64,000 nucleotides of DNA. Source: Trichomonas tenax. Taxonomy: Eukaryota > Parabasalia > Trichomonadida > Trichomonadidae. The position numbers and the translations under genes are program-made. The stretch's first letter is position 1, and the number at the start of each line of letters is the position of its first letter. The DNA lies in the NCBI GenBank assembly GCA_023091735.1, contig JALKBU010000155.1:1-64000 (forward strand), written 5' to 3'. Under the pieces are notes generated by a model, which had not been told where the DNA came from, searched no databases, and worked only from the letters and a program-made list of their open reading frames with translations. This document shows positions 46,910 through 56,439 of the stretch, piece by piece.

Positions 46910-48238
46910 ATGAAGTCATTCGTAGATGCATTAAAGAGCAACCGTAATTCAGATGAATCGCTTATCTCATGTTTGACAGGCCTTGCTGCATGTACTGAAG
47001 AAGATCGAGTTTTTCCTTTAATATTTGAAGAAATAATATTAGAAAACAGCGAAAAATTGATAAACATTCGAAATTTACAGAAAATTGACGAAAAGGACAT
47101 AGTTCCTATACCAGTACCTGAATCGGAACAGGTTATTGTGCAAACTCAAACAACATCAATATCTCAACCCATTGCCACGCCTCAGAATACAGAACCTATG
47201 ACAATACCTAATCGAATGACTCTTCAAAGTGAGAGATTTAAGGCAAAAGGACTTGATACAGTTCGAACACCTGGATTTCAAACGGCCTTGGCTGTTTCTG
47301 GGAAGACAAAAGAAAGCAAAGAAGAAGTTAGTGAAGTTGACGAGAGGCTTCGTGGTGTTGATCCAAAGCTTTTGGAGGTAATTGAAAATGAAATTTTAAT
47401 CGGAAACCCAGGTACAAAATGGGAAGACATAGCAGGGCTAGATCATGCGAAGCAAGCTGTTCAAGAAGCAATAATATTGCCAATGCTTCATCCAGACTTA
47501 TTTACAGGATTACGAGAACCACCCAAAGGAGTACTGTTTTTCGGACCCCCTGGGACTGGAAAGACACTTATTGCAAAAGCCTTGGCCACAGAAGCAAAAT
47601 GCACATTTTTCAACATATCTGCTTCTTCTTTAACCTCGAAGTGGGTCGGTGAAGGAGAAAAACTTACAAGAGCTCTTTTTGTACTAGCAAGAGTTAAATC
47701 TCCTTCAATTGTCTTTATTGATGAAATTGATTCAATCTTGACAAAAAGAAGTGATAATGATTTTGAAGCATCGCGACGCGTTAAAACGGAATTCCTTTTG
47801 CAATTTGAAGGTGTTGGTAGCGGAAAAGAAAGAGTCTTAATCCTTGGAGCAACAAACAGACCTCAAGATATCGATGATGCTGCTAGGAGAAGATTCACAA
47901 AGAGGATATATATCCCTCTTCCAGATGAACAAACTCGTGGCCAGCTTGTGAGGATTCTCATTCGACAAGCTTCAAATACTCTCACAGAAGATCATATTGA
48001 TAAAATTGCTTCAATGACTGAAGGATATAGCTGTGCAGATATGACATCCCTTTTAAAGGAGGCAGCAATGGTTCCATTGCGTGAAGCCACATTTACAAGT
48101 GGTGTGAAACCTACAATTCGTCCCCTTTGCTATGAAGATATAGAAAAGACCATTAAATCTGTAAAGCCATCAGTGTCGTCTGACTCACTCGTACAATATG
48201 TAGAGTGGAATAGAGAATTTGGTTCTACTTCCATGTGA
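46910..48238 (+). CDS. Fidgetin-like (FIGNL1-type) AAA ATPase
   Basis: A 442-residue meiotic-clade AAA ATPase. After a 150-residue N-terminal region come the linker LRGVDPKLLEVIENEIL, then WEDIAGLDHAKQAVQE. Walker A is GPPGTGKT (212-219) and Walker B VFIDEID (268-274). NISASSLTSKWVGEGEK and ATNRPQDIDDAARRRF follow, so catalytic and arginine-finger residues are present. The SASSLTSKWVGEGEK and PMLHPDLFTGLREPPKG blocks fit FIGNL1/fidgetin better than katanin or spastin, and the C-terminal helix is present. These enzymes sever microtubules or dismantle RAD51 filaments. The start is ATG 46910 because the longer frame begins at a TTG, and TCACTTTTTA sits directly before the ATG. No MIT domain is visible. 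Confidence 0.88.
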   Translation: MKSFVDALKSNRNSDESLISCLTGLAACTEEDRVFPLIFEEIILENSEKLINIRNLQKIDEKDIVPIPVPESEQVIVQTQTTSISQPIATPQNTEPMTIPNRMTLQSERFKAKGLDTVRTPGFQTALAVSGKTKESKEEVSEVDERLRGVDPKLLEVIENEILIGNPGTKWEDIAGLDHAKQAVQEAIILPMLHPDLFTGLREPPKGVLFFGPPGTGKTLIAKALATEAKCTFFNISASSLTSKWVGEGEKLTRALFVLARVKSPSIVFIDEIDSILTKRSDNDFEASRRVKTEFLLQFEGVGSGKERVLILGATNRPQDIDDAARRRFTKRIYIPLPDEQTRGQLVRILIRQASNTLTEDHIDKIASMTEGYSCADMTSLLKEAAMVPLREATFTSGVKPTIRPLCYEDIEKTIKSVKPSVSSDSLVQYVEWNREFGSTSM

Positions 48239-48566
48239 TTTGTTTATAATTTACTAAAATAGCATTTTCGAATTTCAATTATTTTCCTAAATTAGAAATA
48301 AAGAATCAATGGTACTCATTTGGCTGTTCCAAAACAAAAATGTATTCAGGATTGTTTTTTGGTTGACAATTTACGTGTCAAAAAGTCAAAATTTCTTGAT
48401 TCAGTTTTTCAACAAATGTAAATAACCTTATTGATTCTTTCATTTTCGCGATTAAAAATATATTTATGATTGTTTTATAAATATATTTTAAAAGATCTAT
48501 AATTGAATGAAAAATGATTATAACCATTGAGGTTTTTGTAAACTAGAAATTTTTTTACATCGCAAA
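48239..48566. other. Intergenic, no gene seen
   Basis: AT-rich spacer before the IBD-type gene. GGTTGACAATTTACGTGTCA at 48361-48380 contains a TGACA core and, on the other strand, TGACACGTAAA. No array-like spacing is evident. Confidence 0.4.
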
Positions 48567-49502
48567 ATGAGTTTTGCTTTTGATGACGACCAAAATGATC
48601 CTCACGATGGCGACTATCTGTGGTTTAACCTCAACTCGCCGCAGCAGGATACAGAAAATTTCGACGATTTCACCCAATTGGTTTATCCGACTGGAGGATT
48701 TCTCTTTGAGCAAGAACCAAATCAACCAACGGAACCTATACCTCAGCAGGCAATGATGCCTCAACAGTTCGATTGGAATACAACAGAGTCTATTAATATG
48801 TTAAATCTTCCGCCACTTCCAACAATTCAAAAGCACAGAAGAACACTCACACAACCAATCCCAAGAAATTCAACCGTCGCGTCTAAGAACGATTCGACTT
48901 TCCAGGTCCGTAAAAATAGAAAAATTCCCGCAAATGCTCCGGAGGTTCTTCCTCCTGAACCAGGATCTGAAGATGCCTTATTCGAGCAGAAGTGCCACGA
49001 TAAGGATTTCGTCATAAATCCTGCAAGAATTGGCTTCATTCCAAGCAAGTTTTGGCCTGATCGTAATTTCGCCTTCGGAGATATTGTCGCAGATTTCTTT
49101 CAGCGTAAAAACAATGCAAACTGCCGATTTTCCCACAAGCTTTACAACGCAATTCAAATCTCAAAATGTTTACCAGATTTCTTAATTTTTACAGGCGTGG
49201 AATGGGTCGGCAAGTATGTCCTCAAGGTGAATAAGAAGAGGTTTGCAAGATTACTCGGCATCCATTCAATTGATGGTTCGCTATTTCACCAACAAGGAAA
49301 CTTTTCGACGCATGGCTTCGTGGAAGTTGGTGGTGAGGAGGCAAAGAGACTTGTTGGAGAAGATGAGTTCAATAATATGGATTTGGAAGTCGTTCGTCTC
49401 TTAATGCATCAACAGGGAATCTTTAATCGCGATACAACAGAGCAGGAGCTCGATAACTGCAAATGGGTTAACTCCAGGAAAAAGAATGCCGAGCTTAAAT
49501 AG
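48567..49502 (+). CDS. Initiator-binding-domain (IBD)-type transcription factor
   Basis: A 311-residue protein with an acidic, Gln/Pro-rich N-terminal half that looks like an activation region, a basic patch RKNRKIP, and a compact domain at about 155-300. That domain reads KFWPDRNFAFGDIVADFFQR, then CRFSHKLYNAIQIS, RFARLLGIHSIDGSLFHQQG and NFSTHGFVEV. It closely resembles, from memory, the parabasalid initiator-binding domain first described in Trichomonas IBP39, a winged-helix that recognises the Inr element at most protein-coding promoters. A paralogue and not IBP39 itself is likely, because the N-terminal half is different. A role as promoter-binding factor is inferred. It is a natural candidate reader for promoter elements in this genome. 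Confidence 0.65.
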   Translation: MSFAFDDDQNDPHDGDYLWFNLNSPQQDTENFDDFTQLVYPTGGFLFEQEPNQPTEPIPQQAMMPQQFDWNTTESINMLNLPPLPTIQKHRRTLTQPIPRNSTVASKNDSTFQVRKNRKIPANAPEVLPPEPGSEDALFEQKCHDKDFVINPARIGFIPSKFWPDRNFAFGDIVADFFQRKNNANCRFSHKLYNAIQISKCLPDFLIFTGVEWVGKYVLKVNKKRFARLLGIHSIDGSLFHQQGNFSTHGFVEVGGEEAKRLVGEDEFNNMDLEVVRLLMHQQGIFNRDTTEQELDNCKWVNSRKKNAELK

Positions 49503-49704
49503 CATCATTGTATAATAATGTTTTAATATGAAACTGTTTATAAAATCCTCTGTTATTCTATTTAATTTATTATGCATAATCAACCGTCGTTATTCTATTA
49601 AGCTTTTATTCGATTATATGCATGTCGGCAAAAAAAATATTTTATCGTTCTAAATACAAACAAATATTTTATTTCATATACAAACAATTAAACTTATAAT
49701 AAAA

Positions 49705-52700
49705 TTACCACCATGGGTTCCAATATTTGGGCATTGAGCAAATGTTCTTCTTATCGGTTGCGATTGATATCAGCATCTGAACTTGTTTCTGAACCGAAAG
49801 CTTTTCTTCATTTGAAAAAACGTAGCCATCAAGTTTCTTTTCGATTCCTGTGATCATTTGTGATCCATTGGGTCCAGACTTACGATTGGATAAGAGAGAT
49901 TGATCGTACACTAATATGTCAAGAATGGAAAGCAAATCTTCTTTGTTCTGTTGAAGGAGTGTGAAAATTGCTTCGCTGATTTGGGCAAAGCTTCCATCAG
50001 TTCTCGAAAGCTCGAGAGCATTCACAAGCATTCTCGTGAGTCTGAATGGCATTGTTACACCTGTGCTTGGGCAAGATTCTTGGCCTGATGGAGAGAGTGC
50101 ATTTGTGAAATTGATGTGCGCAATTCTAGCAGAGTTGATATTCATCAGGATGTTGTTCGGAGCTCTGTTTCCAAGGAATATGACGTAGCCAACAACAGAA
50201 CCAATGGCAAGGCTTACTGTGTAATCAATTCTTCTGGTTATCCAATCCTTTGAACTTCGTGAGTTGATGAGAAGCAAGCGCTTCACGTCATCTCCTTGGG
50301 TGACTTTTAGTGATTTTTTGAATATCTTCACTTTCTTGTCAACATCAAGCGAATCATAATCTTTGGAAAGTTTGACGCATTCATCGTATTCGGCATTTAC
50401 TGGTTGCTTATGACGATATCGGTGCTTTTGAATCGCTTTGTCAAGTGTCTCACTATGCGGAATCCATCCAGTAAGTCCAATACGCCCTTTAAGAGGGAGA
50501 ACATTGAATGTTGTCAAAGAGACTTTTGTTGAGAAAATTGTTGTCGAGTGATCAACAATATTGTTAATGAAAGAGAAAAGTTGCATGATGTGAACATCAA
50601 GTCTTGAATTGACCTCTCTTCCCAGCGAATATAAATGGCTCTTGCCAGACTGGGAAATGAACTTCAATAATCTTTTGCGAGTTGTGGTATTAAGAATCAG
50701 AACATCTTTGGAAACACTGGAAATCAACTCTGGTGATTTTTCAGGATCATAGCTTCCAGGCATACAAACATTAATAACTTGCATCATATCCATTTCAGGA
50801 GACATATCCTTAAGAATGACGTTTGGCGGACGAGGAACACACGACTCCAACTGTTCATTGGTGAAGTCAAGTGAAGCAACAACATTTGCTAAGAACATTT
50901 CATCCTTTGTTTCTTCATAATTCTGGAGCCAGTTTCTAGCTTGAATAAGCTGACTTCCAAAGTTTCTAATAAAGGCAACTTCATAAAATGTATTTGGAGT
51001 TTTGTCTAAATGTGATAATAGTTTCTTAAGCAGACGGGCAACTTTTTCGCAATTGCGATCATTGTAGCTCGATCTCACAGACTGAATATACTTGCTGCAT
51101 CTTTCACCCCAAAGAATAGCGATATGAATGAGCTCGCGTGAAATGTGCATAGTGTCGTTAGCAATTTGTGGGTTCTCTGCTTTGATTTTGTTGAAGACGG
51201 CTTTCAATATATCAGGGCATCTCTTAGGCCTTGAAAGATTTGCAATCATTGGCTGGATAACGCCATGAGGATGTGATTCAGCCAGACCGAAAAGTAAATC
51301 TTGAATGATATTTCCAAGGTTTGGATTGGTTGTGTCCGCATGTGCAACAATATGCGGCATAATAGACAAAAACCTATGGAGAGGGATTCTTGAAAAGTGT
51401 TCAACGAAGATATTAATGATCCTATCATCGCAATCTTTGAATAGAATTGAAATCACACGAAGCAAAAATGAAACATGATCTTCAGTGGTGAGAATTAATC
51501 CCTTCAAGAATGCTTCAAAAGCATTGACTCTTGCATCTGCATCGTTACACTGTGCAAAGATTACAGAATTGACAACAGCCCATTGTTTCCAAACCATCGG
51601 ATTATTATTTCCAAACTTCTTAGCGATCGCAATATGACTTCGAGCATCCATTAGCATTCCATGCACCAAGTACCATCCGCCAATCTTACATTCAGCTGAT
51701 GATATGAAATCTGTATCTGTTTCTCCGTCCATGTCTATCATTGCAACACCATCATTGAAGCCGCTATTTGCATAGCTGATTTGAGCGTAGAAGAAGCTAT
51801 ATTCCTGTGGTGAAAGAATTGACTTGAGCTTAGGAAGAAGGCTATCAATGTAGTTTATATACTTTTGATCGATGGCTGACTGAAGAAGCCTCTTCCATTG
51901 AGCACGCGTATCATCATCTTTGTAAACAAGGCTCCGAATTTGCAAAGATGTTTGCAAAACAGTTAAATCTTCTGCATATCCAGCGAACTTCGTTTGCCAT
52001 TTCCTAACGAGCTGTTTGAGTGAGGCTTCATGTTTCAAGCTGTGCTCCTGTGGAACATTCATACTCTGGAGATTGTGATAATATATTATTTCTTCTAATT
52101 CTGAGAATCGAGTTAATAAAGAGAAGTTGTGGAAGCATCTGTTATAATCATGAAATAGAGTTGGAATAATTCTGTCTGCGCATGCATGTTGAATTCTTTC
52201 AATGATCTCCTTCGCTTTTGATGTCTCCTCTTGCAAAATGCAATAAACAGCTTTAAAGAACAACGAATCAATGTCATCTGTTTTAAGAAGAGGAACATCT
52301 TTTGCAAAGCCCTCCATATCGAACAATCCCCATTCAGCAGTAACATGATGGACCGAAGACTTAGGAGTTGCTTGAAGCAGTTCTTTAAATTGGAGGGATG
52401 TAAATAGCGTGGGATTCTTCATGCTAATTAAGTTATCGGAATCAGACATATCATGAATTGTGGCAATTCCATTTGCATCAGGCCACTTAACAAGAGTGTC
52501 AATATCAGCAGTATCGCCTCCGTTGTAGTATGTAAATGGTCTACTAAGGATTCTATTGAATTTGGCAAGTTCGTCTAGAACGGTTTTATCACCATTTTCA
52601 TAAAGTTTTTCGAGTGCTCTTAAACCTTGAGAAAATCTTCCTGCTTTAATTGCTTGATTTGCAAGAAGGTTAAGGGGAACTGGGCACTCCAAGCCTGCAA

Positions 52701-55700
52701 ATTCGATGATCTCAACAGCTGATAGGAAAGTCAAAACTAAGCTTTGTGGTGCTTGCTCTGAAGCGAAGAAAGTCTTGAAAACAGTCGTCACTGTACTTTG
52801 TGCGTAATCACTTTGTTCTTTAGCATACAGCATGGCTATGCTCAAACTAAAGAAGACTTCTCTGAGAGGTGGATATTTCTGAACTAAAATCTCACATGAA
52901 GATATAGCAGACGAGACTGAAGACCTCACAAGCTTCATAAATGTTTCGTTTGACCAAGCGATCCACTCATGCTCCGTGAAAACGTTTGATGGCAGCTTCA
53001 ATGTCGTGGTGAAGCTTGCTTGTGAGAAAGTCCTTGTTAATGTCATCTCTTTGACAACCTGTCCAGGGTTTGACATTGTTCTTCTTGTTGGTCCTTTGCC
53101 GAAATTAAGAATGTCTTGGGTATACTCGAAACCTTCTTCCAGATAAGGCAAAATTTTCATCATGACTTGGTTAGAACGTATATCGAAGGTATCATGCAGA
53201 GCAGGGATATATAGCAAGAACTGAGAACCAACATTAATTGCAATCGCAACTAATACGAGAATACACTTATCCTTGAGTTGAATATTAACACTAGCAATGC
53301 TAATCAATGTTTGGATTATCATCGCATTATATGCATCGCAGTGGCTATCAATCAATATATAAACTAAGTTTTGAAGAACATGATTGCATGCAGTAGTATC
53401 CGAGGCATTGTTGTAAAGCCAAGTTAAGATTGGTGGAAATACAATGTGTGCGACATCATTCACTGATGTACCAAATGATAAAATGATATCAACAATTCTT
53501 TGTACGATTACCGGTGATTCGTTCTCGAATTCAGCAACAAAAAGATAGGCAGGTGATGGGATGAAGGGTGTAACAGTTTCCCTATAGTTCTGCATCATCA
53601 TATCACAGAGTTGAATTAGTTGTAAAGAGTCAATTTGCTTCCATCTCTGGCAAATGAACTTGATTAAGATTGGAATAACTTTCTTGAATGAGTCCTTGAG
53701 TGCATTCGATATTACTGTAATGTTTGAGATGAATATTGATATGGTTGTAGGGTTGGAATGCAAAATTGTTGTTTCAACACATTTAATGAGTTGCTCTTTG
53801 GATTCTTCGGAAAACTCGTGTTGTGCCTTTAAAATCAAAATTAAAGCTTCGATACATGGCGAATGGAGGGTTGCAAGAGATTCATCAGCAAGAAGATTAA
53901 CAATGCTTGTAATAGCAATAGAGAAAGAAGCGTCAATTATAGCGTCCATTGGATCTGAAGCGGAAGATGAAGTTACATATTTAAATGGAGATAAATCAGC
54001 TTGATTTCGTTGATCACGATTTGTATTTGCAATCGAATTGACAATGTTTGGTGAAATCGGTCCATAAAGTGAGAATATCTTCAGCAATAAGTAATTAATT
54101 TCCGAAGTTGTCGTTGAAAGCATTGAAATGCCAATCAACTGGTGATAAAGTTCATAGAATATATTTTTCTCCTTAATTTCTGTGAAGAACAATGTGTTGT
54201 AGATTAATTTCAGTCCAGCAACAATATGCTTTATGGAGTGTGATATCGATATGCAATCTGTTAGAATTGGACTGAGCATATCAGTTTTGACCGTTTGCGG
54301 TGATAACTTGATAATTTGTGTTAAAATTCTAATCTCGTTTTTGGATAATTTTTGCTTCTTAGAACAGAGTATATCGAACAAGTGGTCAACAAAAGGCATC
54401 ATAATGTTTGTGGCATTCTGAGCAACGACTTTATTGTTGTCTTCTGTCAATTCACAAAGTGCCAAGAACGTTAATGAGATCTTCTTTTTGTCTGAAAATT
54501 CATGATTCAGGTTGTTGAGTTCTTCGGAGAGGAATTCGTTGAGAACAATCAAACCACATGGAAGCACAGCAAATTTAATGCAATATGATAAAACTTCTCT
54601 TTTAACTCTTTTAGAGTTAGTAACGAATAAATTCTGTAGACATGGAAGTATTGATTGAACAACAGGTGTCTTATCCATTTGAGAAATCATTTTTTCTTGT
54701 AATTTGAGATTTGGCTCTCTTGAAAGACCTGTCAAGATTCTTATTGCTGTGTCTTCAGTTGGATTTGAGTTGTGACATTTGATGATAAAATCTGCTGCAA
54801 TTGTTCTAATTTCTAAGTTTGGATTTAACATGAACTTTGAATATTGCAAAATCAACTGGAGTGGAAGATGTTTGTTCATTTCTAACTTCAACAGTCCCTC
54901 GAAGGAACTGATTATTTGAGGTACAGTGTAATTTCTGTTGAATAATATTGAATTTATGTATTGAATTAATTGTTGATGTATAAAATCTGCTTCTGAAGGA
55001 AATATTCTAACCAGTTCATACAAGCTATCGATTAAAAATGGAGAAATCGATAATTTGAAAATATCTTGTAAATCTTTTCTAAAATTTTTTGGATTTGCGG
55101 TGAGTAATGCACAGTACGCATAAATGCAAGGTGGGCAAACAATATGCTTATAGATTATTGCACGCATTGAATTCAAAATTGATTTTTCTTGTTCAGAGAA
55201 CTTTCCTTCACGCTGGAAAACAATTTCTCCGAGATTTATTGATGCTTGGCCCATTGCGAGAGATTTCTTTTTCAGCATTGGGAGAATGCAATTTAGAACC
55301 CTCTCATACGTGAATGAATTGTAATAATTCGGCTCAATCTTTAGCATGAACGATGTTAAGCACAAGCCAGCCAGTCTCTGCTGTTTATCTGTGCTCTTTA
55401 AATATGGAAATGGTAATTCTTTTGTTTCGCAAAATAATTGTGGATTTGGTTTGTAAGTATATAAAATGTCAATAAAATCTCGAACTGCGTATATTTCGCT
55501 TGGATGAGACTCTGCGATAACTTTGTGAACATAAGTTATAAGCAAATTCAAAACTTTTTCGCCTGAATTTGTATCTTTTAATAATAAATGCATAGACTTT
55601 TGGGCGAGTGTTCTAACCTCTTCAGTATCGCTCTGCATTCCATGAATAAAAGTTTCAACAATATTTCTAACATGTGAATTGAAACAGAGAGGAAACAATT

Positions 55701-56244
55701 CATACAGAAGATTAAATAACATAAATGAACCGACAAGAGCGATGTTATCGACTGAATCATTCCAATGCCAAATTGTATCAATTAATGGTTCGATAATAAG
55801 TTGTATCGAAACTCTTAGGATCTTGTTCATCCATCGAAGTATATTTCCTAAAGAATTGAAAACTTTTGGATCATTTGTAGGCTTAATATTGCCAATTTCT
55901 TGCGCAATTCTGCTGGCTTTCGTAATTTTGTTACCTAAATCGATTTCTATAATTGCTTCGCACAATTTTAAAACTGTTAGCGTTTTAATTGTCTCGGCAT
56001 TTTTTACAAAGATTTCGTCGAATAAATTATTGAGAAATTCCTGTTCCTCGCATGTTTCTAACTTATCTTTATACTCTTTTTCGACAAAATCTCTGAATTT
56101 AATGATAGAAACTTCAAAAATTGGTTCATCAACTTGATCAATCAATGTATCTGCATAATTAATGTAATAATTAACGGTATCTGGTGATAAAGTTGAGATC
56201 CATATAGAACTATCGAAGGAAGACGAGAGCCTTCCCCTATCCAT
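49705..56244 (-). CDS. TOR-family protein with degenerate kinase site (TOR pseudokinase)
   Basis: A 2179-residue PIKK-type protein made of a long HEAT solenoid, FAT region, FRB-like bundle (around ILWGERCSKYIQSVRSSYND), kinase lobes and a FATC end (ICSMPKYWNPWW). TOR identity is suggested by VCMPGSYDPEKSP, GRIGLTGWIPHSETLDKAI, DYDSLDVDKKVKIFKKSL and MPFRLTRMLVNALELS, each aligned in order with TOR. The catalytic loop reads GNRAPNN (about 2025-2031) in place of GDRHPSN, and the DFG position reads INFTN (Asn at about 2045). The lysine-bearing strand FLLKGHED reads YSLGREVN. Essential acids and lysine are thus absent. The start is set at ATG 56244, because the longer frame runs through the periodic promoter array. 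TOR normally acts as the growth-control kinase in TORC1/2. Here a scaffold or regulatory role is inferred. Confidence 0.85.
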   Translation of the reverse strand: MDRGRLSSSFDSSIWISTLSPDTVNYYINYADTLIDQVDEPIFEVSIIKFRDFVEKEYKDKLETCEEQEFLNNLFDEIFVKNAETIKTLTVLKLCEAIIEIDLGNKITKASRIAQEIGNIKPTNDPKVFNSLGNILRWMNKILRVSIQLIIEPLIDTIWHWNDSVDNIALVGSFMLFNLLYELFPLCFNSHVRNIVETFIHGMQSDTEEVRTLAQKSMHLLLKDTNSGEKVLNLLITYVHKVIAESHPSEIYAVRDFIDILYTYKPNPQLFCETKELPFPYLKSTDKQQRLAGLCLTSFMLKIEPNYYNSFTYERVLNCILPMLKKKSLAMGQASINLGEIVFQREGKFSEQEKSILNSMRAIIYKHIVCPPCIYAYCALLTANPKNFRKDLQDIFKLSISPFLIDSLYELVRIFPSEADFIHQQLIQYINSILFNRNYTVPQIISSFEGLLKLEMNKHLPLQLILQYSKFMLNPNLEIRTIAADFIIKCHNSNPTEDTAIRILTGLSREPNLKLQEKMISQMDKTPVVQSILPCLQNLFVTNSKRVKREVLSYCIKFAVLPCGLIVLNEFLSEELNNLNHEFSDKKKISLTFLALCELTEDNNKVVAQNATNIMMPFVDHLFDILCSKKQKLSKNEIRILTQIIKLSPQTVKTDMLSPILTDCISISHSIKHIVAGLKLIYNTLFFTEIKEKNIFYELYHQLIGISMLSTTTSEINYLLLKIFSLYGPISPNIVNSIANTNRDQRNQADLSPFKYVTSSSASDPMDAIIDASFSIAITSIVNLLADESLATLHSPCIEALILILKAQHEFSEESKEQLIKCVETTILHSNPTTISIFISNITVISNALKDSFKKVIPILIKFICQRWKQIDSLQLIQLCDMMMQNYRETVTPFIPSPAYLFVAEFENESPVIVQRIVDIILSFGTSVNDVAHIVFPPILTWLYNNASDTTACNHVLQNLVYILIDSHCDAYNAMIIQTLISIASVNIQLKDKCILVLVAIAINVGSQFLLYIPALHDTFDIRSNQVMMKILPYLEEGFEYTQDILNFGKGPTRRTMSNPGQVVKEMTLTRTFSQASFTTTLKLPSNVFTEHEWIAWSNETFMKLVRSSVSSAISSCEILVQKYPPLREVFFSLSIAMLYAKEQSDYAQSTVTTVFKTFFASEQAPQSLVLTFLSAVEIIEFAGLECPVPLNLLANQAIKAGRFSQGLRALEKLYENGDKTVLDELAKFNRILSRPFTYYNGGDTADIDTLVKWPDANGIATIHDMSDSDNLISMKNPTLFTSLQFKELLQATPKSSVHHVTAEWGLFDMEGFAKDVPLLKTDDIDSLFFKAVYCILQEETSKAKEIIERIQHACADRIIPTLFHDYNRCFHNFSLLTRFSELEEIIYYHNLQSMNVPQEHSLKHEASLKQLVRKWQTKFAGYAEDLTVLQTSLQIRSLVYKDDDTRAQWKRLLQSAIDQKYINYIDSLLPKLKSILSPQEYSFFYAQISYANSGFNDGVAMIDMDGETDTDFISSAECKIGGWYLVHGMLMDARSHIAIAKKFGNNNPMVWKQWAVVNSVIFAQCNDADARVNAFEAFLKGLILTTEDHVSFLLRVISILFKDCDDRIINIFVEHFSRIPLHRFLSIMPHIVAHADTTNPNLGNIIQDLLFGLAESHPHGVIQPMIANLSRPKRCPDILKAVFNKIKAENPQIANDTMHISRELIHIAILWGERCSKYIQSVRSSYNDRNCEKVARLLKKLLSHLDKTPNTFYEVAFIRNFGSQLIQARNWLQNYEETKDEMFLANVVASLDFTNEQLESCVPRPPNVILKDMSPEMDMMQVINVCMPGSYDPEKSPELISSVSKDVLILNTTTRKRLLKFISQSGKSHLYSLGREVNSRLDVHIMQLFSFINNIVDHSTTIFSTKVSLTTFNVLPLKGRIGLTGWIPHSETLDKAIQKHRYRHKQPVNAEYDECVKLSKDYDSLDVDKKVKIFKKSLKVTQGDDVKRLLLINSRSSKDWITRRIDYTVSLAIGSVVGYVIFLGNRAPNNILMNINSARIAHINFTNALSPSGQESCPSTGVTMPFRLTRMLVNALELSRTDGSFAQISEAIFTLLQQNKEDLLSILDILVYDQSLLSNRKSGPNGSQMITGIEKKLDGYVFSNEEKLSVQKQVQMLISIATDKKNICSMPKYWNPWW

Positions 56245-56250
56245 AATATT

Positions 56251-56405
56251 CTGACATATAAAGCCATTTTTGACGAATAAAACCAGTATTTGTCGTATAA
56301 AATTGATATTTGACGTATAACTCAAATTTTTGGCATATAAATTGATTTTTGACAAATAAATTCTAAATCCTTGTCGTGTAAAATTAAAACTATGGCTTGT
56401 AAAGT
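56251..56405 (+). promoter_or_regulatory. Eight-copy ~20 bp periodic promoter-like array
   Basis: Cores start at 56253 (TGACATATAAA), 56272 (TGACGAATAAA), 56292 (TGTCGTATAAA), 56312 (TGACGTATAAC), 56332 (TGGCATATAAA), 56351 (TGACAAATAAA), 56373 (TGTCGTGTAAA) and 56394 (TGGCTTGTAAA). Spacings are 19, 20, 20, 20, 19, 22 and 21 bases, about two helical turns. The array fills the 195-base gap between the divergent TOR-like and tandem AAA genes. All copies read toward the AAA gene. The last core is 46 bases before its ATG at 56440. Cooperative binding on one DNA face is inferred. Confidence 0.75.
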
Positions 56406-56439
56406 TATGAATCTGAAACGATAGAAAATTTTGTTAAAA

